Assembly (NCBI GenBank): GCA_023548195.1
Contig: JAJHZJ010000579.1
Span: 216,001-280,000 of the forward strand
Reading direction: 5' to 3'
Length of the DNA stretch: 64,000 nt
Source of the DNA: Bettongia penicillata ogilbyi
Taxonomy: Eukaryota > Chordata > Mammalia > Diprotodontia > Potoroidae
The translations under genes were made by a program, and so were the position numbers. Below the pieces are notes generated by a model. The model made no database searches and was not told the DNA's origin. It saw only the letters and a list, made by a program, of their open reading frames with translations. Of the stretch, positions 57,966 through 64,000 are shown piece after piece (the first letter of the stretch is position 1; every line of letters starts with the position of its first letter).

Positions 57966-58231
57966 TTGTTATCATATTTTCATGTAATTTGAAAGATCCT
58001 CCAAGTTTTCATAGAATTCATTTATCTTTTTATTATCTGTATTATTTTGTTGTAGATGTGAGTTCATAGGGTAAATTGTTTCCATAGTAATTTACAAATA
58101 CTTACCATGAACAAAGCTATTTGAGTGACCAAGGGTTTCATAAAATTGTTTTCTTATTTATTTCCCTTTGCAAAACCAACTCCTCTAATTCCTTTATTTA
58201 CATCTCTAAGAAAAAAAACTATGGTCATCCT

Positions 58232-58256
58232 CCCTCATCATCATCATCATCATTAA
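58232..58256 (+). repeat. (TCA)n microsatellite
   Basis: Seven to eight TCA units. Confidence 0.85.
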
Positions 58257-58479
58257 TTATTATTGTCCTTTTCTATACCCATACTTTAAATTTTTCTGGT
58301 TTGGACTTGTCACAGCTTATGTTCCAGCAGACTAACTTTCAAGAACCCAGAATCACCTCCACCTCAAGTAGAAAGGAGTGGTACAAAATTAGTGGTAGTT
58401 CAAAGAATTTTCACAAAAATACATTTTATCTAATCTACTTATTTTTGAACATTTAATTATGGTGATAGATAAATTAGAA

Positions 58480-58645
58480 TAGGGAGAATGATGAAAGGAG
58501 AGGAATTCTATACTAGGAAGAAAGAGTTCTGAGTTGTTACTTATTCCATCTTGCATGAGTCCCTAGAATCAGAATCCTTATCTATGAAATGAAATGTGTC
58601 TAAATAATTTCGAATGTCTCTTCAAGCTATGATATTCTACAATCC
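58480..58645 (+). repeat. MIR-type SINE, degenerate
   Basis: Shows gaaagagttctgagttgtta, gaatccttatctatgaaatg and cttcaagctatgatattcta. It ends about 110 bp before the 58759 exon. Confidence 0.65.
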
Positions 58646-58758
58646 AAGAATTCATTGCTCTTGGAAAACTGGAAACCTCTTCAACAGTTGCTATATTCTT
58701 CTGACATAGCTCTTTAAACCATGGAAATTATGCTAATGGCAATTTATTGCTTTCCTAG

Positions 58759-58910
58759 GTATTTTAACAAGTTATGGACTGTACATAGATGGTGTACTAA
58801 TGCAGAATTCATCACACCTCAGCTATTATGCTCATGGATTTGCTCCTTGGAGTTTGCATTCTTTCAGAGTCCAGGCATGCACAGCCAAAGGTTGTGCTTT
58901 AGGGCCACTG
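58759..58910 (+). CDS. USH2A: USH2A internal exon, FN3 C-terminal half; human exon 36 equivalent
   Basis: The exon completes the FN3 domain begun at the end of the 17220 exon. Seen: acceptor gctttcctag ends at 58758; GT completes the split Gly codon; 50 open codons end in phase 0 before donor gtgagt at 58911. The product includes YGLYIDGV, sequon NSS, the motif YAHGFAPWSLHSFRVQ and the cysteine pair ACTAKGC, ending at CALGPL. From memory, human usherin has YGFAPWSLHSFRVQACTAKGC at the same place, nearly identical. The 152-nt length fits human c.6806-6957. The glycine of KGC matches the human residue I remember as Gly2313 (p.Gly2313Cys is a reported variant), which supports the exon numbering. 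The next exon is not in the window. Confidence 0.97.
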
Positions 58911-59649
58911 GTGAGTATTTTGATTTATCTCTTAAGAATGAAAGCTTTGGTGAATGGCACTGAGCATCATGGTAAATGGCAATGCCTCATTCTGGTCACT
59001 ACTAACCTGTAAGGCAAAATGTGACATTTTATAAACCATGTCATTCAGAAGTTACAGAGGATTTAATAGATAATCATTTATTCCTGTTCCAAAACTACAG
59101 ATAGGTTGCAGCTGCTGTGAAGGAAGGAATAAAGGTACACATTGAAATGAAGGAAAGTTAGCAAATTTAAAGGGTTCAAATGTAGCTTAACCTATCTTAT
59201 ATAGAAAATTTAAAGAAAAATTATAATTAATAATGTAAAAAAGGTGAGGGTCTTAACAAAGGGACTAAACAGGAATGTGATAAAAATAATTATCATAAGA
59301 AGGTATAAACCCAGAGAGTTGCTCTAGTGTATAAAAATAAGCTATCGTATTAGTCTGATAGAGAATGCCATACGTACAGGATTTAGGATTATGCTAATAT
59401 CAGTTTGTGATATCTGAAAAGAAGAAATGTGAACATTTAGATGTTAATCCCTTCCTACTGGCCACCAGCAATGATCAGAATAGCAAAATATTTTTATAAC
59501 TAATCATACTTAGTATTTATTAGCAGATTATATTTCTTTGGGGTGGTCTTAATTTTTTCTATTTAATTCTCCTCCTTTAGATTTGTTTTCAGATATATTT
59601 GCTATGGACATTGGCCCTGGGGGATCAAACCTGTAATCATTTGAAGCAG
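58911..59649. other. Intron downstream of the last exon, no recognised feature
   Basis: About 740 bp, beginning with donor gtgagtattt. Confidence 0.55.
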
Positions 59650-59990
59650 TCAGTTGGTCAAGAAGCATTCATTAAACAGTCTCTGTATGATAAGCATTGT
59701 GCTAAGCCCTGAGCAATCAAAGAAAAGCAAAAACATGGTCCTTGTTCTCAGGGAGCTCACATTCTGATGGGGAGACAACAGACAAAAAAAATGCACCTAG
59801 AAGATACATAGACAGGTGTAACCCATTCAAACTCAGTGGGGGAGGGGCAGGTCTGTACTGCCAACTGTCTGTGGGTCCTTTGTCCAAATTGTTGAAGAGG
59901 ATCTGACTTGGGATGTTTTGTGACAATATGAAGAGTGAAGATGGTGTTAGAGCTCTGGAAAAGAGAAACATGCCTGAGGAATAAAGAATT
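59650..59990 (-). mobile_element. L2-type LINE 3' end, antisense
   Basis: Shows agcattgtgctaagccctga, ggtccttgttctcagggagc, tcacattctgatggggagac and aacatgcctgaggaataaag. Confidence 0.72.
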
Positions 59991-60442
59991 CCTCTCCTCT
60001 ACAGAGCTCTCACATCAACTCTACTCTTCAATCACATCATCATTTTCTCCATCCCTCCAGCATCCTATTCTGTAGTCAGGTTGAGACAGAGGGCTGCCCT
60101 TCCCCCACCCAGCTTGCACTGGATTTGGAAGGTTATTACTTTCCATAAGAAATATTGCCCACAATGAAGATTCACTCTCTTCATTATGTAAGATAAATAT
60201 AAATATTGCCTTGAAAAACAGTTTTGAGTTTTGGTTTTTTGCTTTTAATTTTTGATCACACTTCGTATTTTCTTTCTAAGATGAGTTACTTTCCATGTGA
60301 CTAAAGCATAATCTATCCATAGAGCAGAACTGCAGACTTTACTATCATTAAAGATTTTATAGCTGAAAGTATTTTGTGATGGATATTTATTCTTAAAAGC
60401 ATGAAGAGCTTTTAGCCAATTTTTCTCCTCTCTTTGAAAACT

Positions 60443-60444
<2 letters not shown>

Positions 60445-60521
<77 letters not shown>
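60445..60521 (+). repeat. (CT)n polypyrimidine microsatellite
   Basis: About 38 uninterrupted CT units. Gives SLSLSL or RERERE open frames that are artefacts. Confidence 0.98.
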
Positions 60522-60523
<2 letters not shown>

Positions 60524-62299
60524 CACACTCTTATATACAGTAAAAACTTCCACAACTGTTTAAGAATTAAAACAGCAAAATGTGATTTTTTGACGTACAA
60601 TCATTCCCGCCCCCCCCTTTTTTTTGTTTCAATGTAGTCATGCCCTGAACACATGGGATTGTTGCACATATGCTTACTGCAATGTTTGGGAGTGATGTAA
60701 GCTCTAAAGGATAAGATGCCACAACAGGCTGTCGAGGAGAAAATCGTAGAATTGGTTTCTCAGACTGTTTTCCTGACTGATTCACCAAATTTCAAGCTCT
60801 GTGCTGACATGCAGTACAATTCAGTGCATAAGCTGATCTCCTTGGCACTTTTCTTCATCCTTGTACTCAGTATGCAATCTCTTTTCCCAAGCCAGTGATC
60901 CATCTCTAATCACAGGCATTGAACAGTCACATCTTTATTTAGAACAACTCAACTAAATGCTGCCAGGAAGTTAAAGTTCCTATTTTCATTTGATTTCTGA
61001 AAGATTTTTTTATATTTATTACAGTAAAAATACTGCTTTGAAAATTTCACATCTCTGAATACCCTAAATAATGCTAGATAACGCTCCCAGTAGTAAACTG
61101 ATATTACACAAGCAGCTATTTTGGTTGCTAATCTTTTATTTAATGTGTATTATTGATTGATGACAACAGTGCAACTATCTTTAGAGGCAGGTTTTTCTGT
61201 CCTACAATTTATAAGGGTGTGGTTGACAGAATTTAACCAAATGTAAGCGAGGAATACATCTTTGAGAGTACATTCCTTAATGTATACTTCAGTGAATATA
61301 ATTTAAGCTAACATATATTTCAATAAAATGTGTAATCCATTATATATATATATATGTATGTAAATGTTCTTATTGGCACTAATCATTAAATGAAATTTCA
61401 TTCATTTTATTCAGTTTCAGTTGATACTTTTTCTCACAAACCCCTTTTATAATGTATCTGTATTTTTTATAGAGAAGCTAATTTTTCTAATTTTACATTT
61501 TGAATACTGCTTATTTTAAAGTTTTAATAAACCATAACATACTTATACATTTCTATACCTATTTACCTGTAGTATCTCTTTACTTGATATTCATGGTAAG
61601 TAGTGTTAGAAGATGTAAGGAAAAGAAAATGCCACCAAATGGGAAAAATAGCTGGGCTATAGTTTAATAACATATATAAATCTGTTTCATTTATTCTTAC
61701 CATTGTTACTGTTCTAAGTTGGTAAACACAATATTTCCCTGTGGTATGTTAAACAAATAAGATAAGGAGGAAAGATTGTTGTTTGCATCCTTGTTTTGAA
61801 AGAGAATTGCTTTTATTCCAGTTGGGATAATGTTCCTTTGTGGTTTGTAACTATATTGTTTCCTTATTTAAAGTTTTGTTAAACTAATCCCTCTGTGAAC
61901 AATATCAGTTCTAAATAAATAGAAATATAGCTAACATATGCAAGAAATAAGCAATTTTAGGATGTAAACTTTTTTTCTGTGCCTCATCATTAGTTTTTTT
62001 TTTAATTGTTGATATTATATTTTCTACAGAATTACAAAAAAAGTAACTTTCAAAAGTGTTTTCTCTTCACTTTCAAATACTTTAGAGAAGTATAATTGAA
62101 TGCTTTATCATTCTGTAAAATTATGTACTCTATATAAACAAATTATTCTGCATTTAATCTGACTAACATATTGCTTCAGAAAATATTGCAAAATATTAAT
62201 GGACTCTAAAGATTAGTCCTCAGAACTGTGGCTGACTCTAAAACATTCATTCAGCCCACTTCCCTCTAGCTAGTTTTAATGAACAGAAGATGGTAAGAT
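60522..62299. other. Intron, no recognised feature
   Basis: About 1.8 kb, AT-rich. A short (TA)n lies at about 61339-61357 and a C-run/T-run junction near 60607-60625. Confidence 0.5.
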
Positions 62300-62420
62300 T
62301 TAGCGCTGAAAGGGACTTTAGAGAAGATTCAGTCTAGGCATTTTACAGATGAGGAAACTGAGACCCCCAGAGGTAAAGCAATTTGCCAGTGGTCACTCAT
62401 GTAATCAATAGCAGTGGGAC
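62300..62420 (-). repeat. MIR-type SINE, antisense
   Basis: Shows cgctgaaagggactttagag, cattttacagatgaggaaac, tgagacccccagaggtaaag. Confidence 0.82.
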
Positions 62421-62644
62421 AGAAATGTCACAGTTCCTGTTATGTATTGTTACTTGTGTTCTATTAGCAACTACATATTAACAGACTTTCTTCTCACAAC
62501 CTACTTGGACTTCAGTCTGCTCACTAGAAAGCAAAGCTTACACCATTCACATACAGCAGTCATTTTTACTTTGTCACACAGATTGAAACCTTAATTCATC
62601 GAGTACAATAGTGTCATATGGTTGTTCAGAACTTAAATTGATTT

Positions 62645-62945
62645 AGTAGAAGGAAACGATCATTTATTAAGTTCCTACTTTGTAGTATGTCCTGTTGTAA
62701 GTGCTTTATTAGCATTAAATAAATAAAAATTAATCAAATAAAAATATGATCCTCGTAGCAACGCTATGAGGTAGGTGCTGTTATTGTCCTCATTTTATAA
62801 TCGAAGAGACTGAAGCAGGAAGAGTTGAAGTGACTTTCCCAGGGTCACACAGCTAAAATATATCAGAGACCTAATTTGAACTCAGGTTTGCCTGACTCCA
62901 AGATCAGCGTGTTATCCCTTGCACCTGTGACATGTAGCTGCTTCT
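62645..62945 (-). repeat. MIR/THER-type SINE, antisense
   Basis: Shows ttattaagttcctactttgt, gcaacgctatgaggtaggtg, gactttcccagggtcacaca, gaactcaggtttgcctgact. A 40-bp AT-rich insert lies near 62715-62745. Confidence 0.88.
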
Positions 62946-63034
62946 GTAAAGATATATATTTTTAAATGGCATTTTTATCTTACTTATAATCCATGTTACT
63001 GAAGTTTAAATGTACACAAGGAATTTATGGTGGC

Positions 63035-63037
<3 letters not shown>

Positions 63038-63084
<47 letters not shown>

Positions 63085-63112
63085 TGTGTATGTGTGTGTG
63101 TATGTGTGTGTC
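63038..63112 (+). repeat. (TG)n microsatellite
   Basis: TG units with regular TATG interruptions toward the end. Confidence 0.95.
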
Positions 63113-64000
63113 TGTTCGATGTGCCTGTATGACTGTGAGCCAACAATTACTTTTCCATAACAGGAAGCTAACGACCGCACAAGGCACAAGATGAAAGCGT
63201 GTTAAAGGTGAACTTCTCTAGAATACAAAAAAGGTTTAATTTAATGTTTTTTTTTGTTTACTTGAAGCTTTTAAAATATCCTTTGTTCATTCAAAATAAT
63301 TTTTACCCAACAAAAGCCTATCGGTCCATGAAGGCTTCTGTTTAGTTTTAATACCCATTAGAATTCCATAGAAATGAAAAGTAAGGAACTGAGATAAATG
63401 AAAGCAAAACTTTATGGTCACAGAAATCCAGGGGATTCAGGAAATATGTGTCTAATATATACATACTTAGCTTAAGTAATATTGAGAATTCAAACAATCA
63501 TAAATGTAATTTTCTTATTGAAAAAAGTCAGCCTCATTATATTGCAATTCCTATTTTTATTTCCTGGCAATCTATTAACAAATATAATTGTAAAATTACA
63601 ATGCAAAGTGCTGGCTGCTTCTCCACATGCAAACAAAGTGAAAATTGGGGTTATTAGCCCAATAATTGCAGCTTAAAGATAATTTTTCCTGAAATTACCA
63701 AACAATTGAGGCAAACATATTTGGAGAGAGTTGGTTTTGTCATAATTACCTTAATTCTCAATTTCATTTTGGTCCAATTATTTTAAGAACAATTTATGTC
63801 TAATAAATAATAGTAACCATGAATTTAAACCAATTCGTTTGTGAGTATATCTAAAAATAATGAAACAATGACTTTATAGTTTTTCAATCAGATATGGTAT
63901 TTGCATACATAGCTGCTGCCCTAATTTCTGATATCCTTAAGAAGCTCAAATAATTTCAGCTAGAAAAGAAATGCTTAAAATCTCACTTAAATGCACATAT
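63113..64000. other. Intron, no recognised feature
   Basis: AT-rich, apparently unique sequence in which the next USH2A exon was not found. Confidence 0.55.

Larger units (their letters stand above)
5010..58910 (+). other. USH2A: Partial USH2A gene: four exons and introns of 1.8, 10.0 and 41.4 kb
   Basis: Spliced together, the four exons (160, 172, 148 and 152 nt) give one continuous open frame of about 210 codons, with intron phases 2, 0 and 1 between them. It spans two complete FN3 domains and parts of the neighbours. All acceptors end in AG and all donors begin with GT (gtaagt three times, gtgagt once). Sequence before 5010 and after 58910 is intronic: I found no match to the flanking human exons there. 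No promoter, first exon or polyadenylation region of the gene is present. The protein is expected to be a heavily glycosylated ectodomain, consistent with the five visible N-x-S/T sequons. Confidence 0.95.

Noticed and set aside
60245..60637. Open frames across (CT)n at 60445
   Set aside because: Microsatellite artefacts; flanking residues match no family.
58911..64000. The next USH2A exon (start expected as VENRTLEAPPEG in human)
   Set aside because: I searched for an acceptor followed by this coding sequence and found none, so the exon lies beyond the window.
1..64000. A novel defence, biosynthetic or mobile gene system
   Set aside because: The window is a vertebrate intron landscape; every coding-like signal resolved to USH2A exons, known retroelement classes or simple repeats.

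Overview
This window is nuclear DNA of a mammal, almost certainly a marsupial. It contains four exons, all on the plus strand, of USH2A, the gene for usherin. They are separated by very large, transposon-filled introns. The marsupial call rests on the repeats: tRNA-headed SINEs with an RTE-type 3' tail flanked by clean target-site duplications (TSDs), a half-L1 element lacking ORF2, marsupial-style L1 3' ends, and old L2, MIR and CR1/L3 copies. I see no bacterial or viral genes, CRISPR, tRNA or rRNA genes. Only the four exons are functional coding sequence; every other open frame is a retroelement remnant or a microsatellite artefact.

Layout. 1-5009: 3' part of the intron upstream of the first exon. 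5010-5169: exon of 160 nt. 5170-7002: short intron (1.8 kb) with L2 fragments and a full-length 7SL RNA pseudogene that ends about 107 bp before the next exon. 7003-7174: exon of 172 nt. 7175-17219: 10-kb intron with an old CR1/L3 LINE, a long inverted repeat and a 300-bp polypurine tract. 17220-17367: exon of 148 nt. 17368-58758: 41-kb intron, the main accessory landscape, with nested L2, L1, half-L1, RTE, SINE and LTR insertions and a palindromic hAT-like element. 58759-58910: exon of 152 nt. 58911-64000: start of the next intron.

The four exons join in frame without a stop and encode about 210 residues of tandem fibronectin type III (FN3) repeats. They carry the usherin hallmark ACTxxGC cysteine pair three times. 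From remembered human numbering, the lengths and phases fit human USH2A exons 33-36 (c.6326-6957, roughly residues 2109-2319). All eight splice sites are canonical GT/AG, so this part of the gene looks intact.

No new gene system was found. The most unusual structures are: the TSD-bounded half-L1 in an L2 tail (29694-32651); the inverted pair of about 300-bp arms around a 1.45-kb spacer (9947-12008); the 7SL pseudogene beside an exon; a short insertion made only from an L1 5' end (25301-25905); an L1 apparently split by an LTR-like insertion (36134-38400); and an L2 with an open 117-codon reverse-transcriptase segment (52504-55250).
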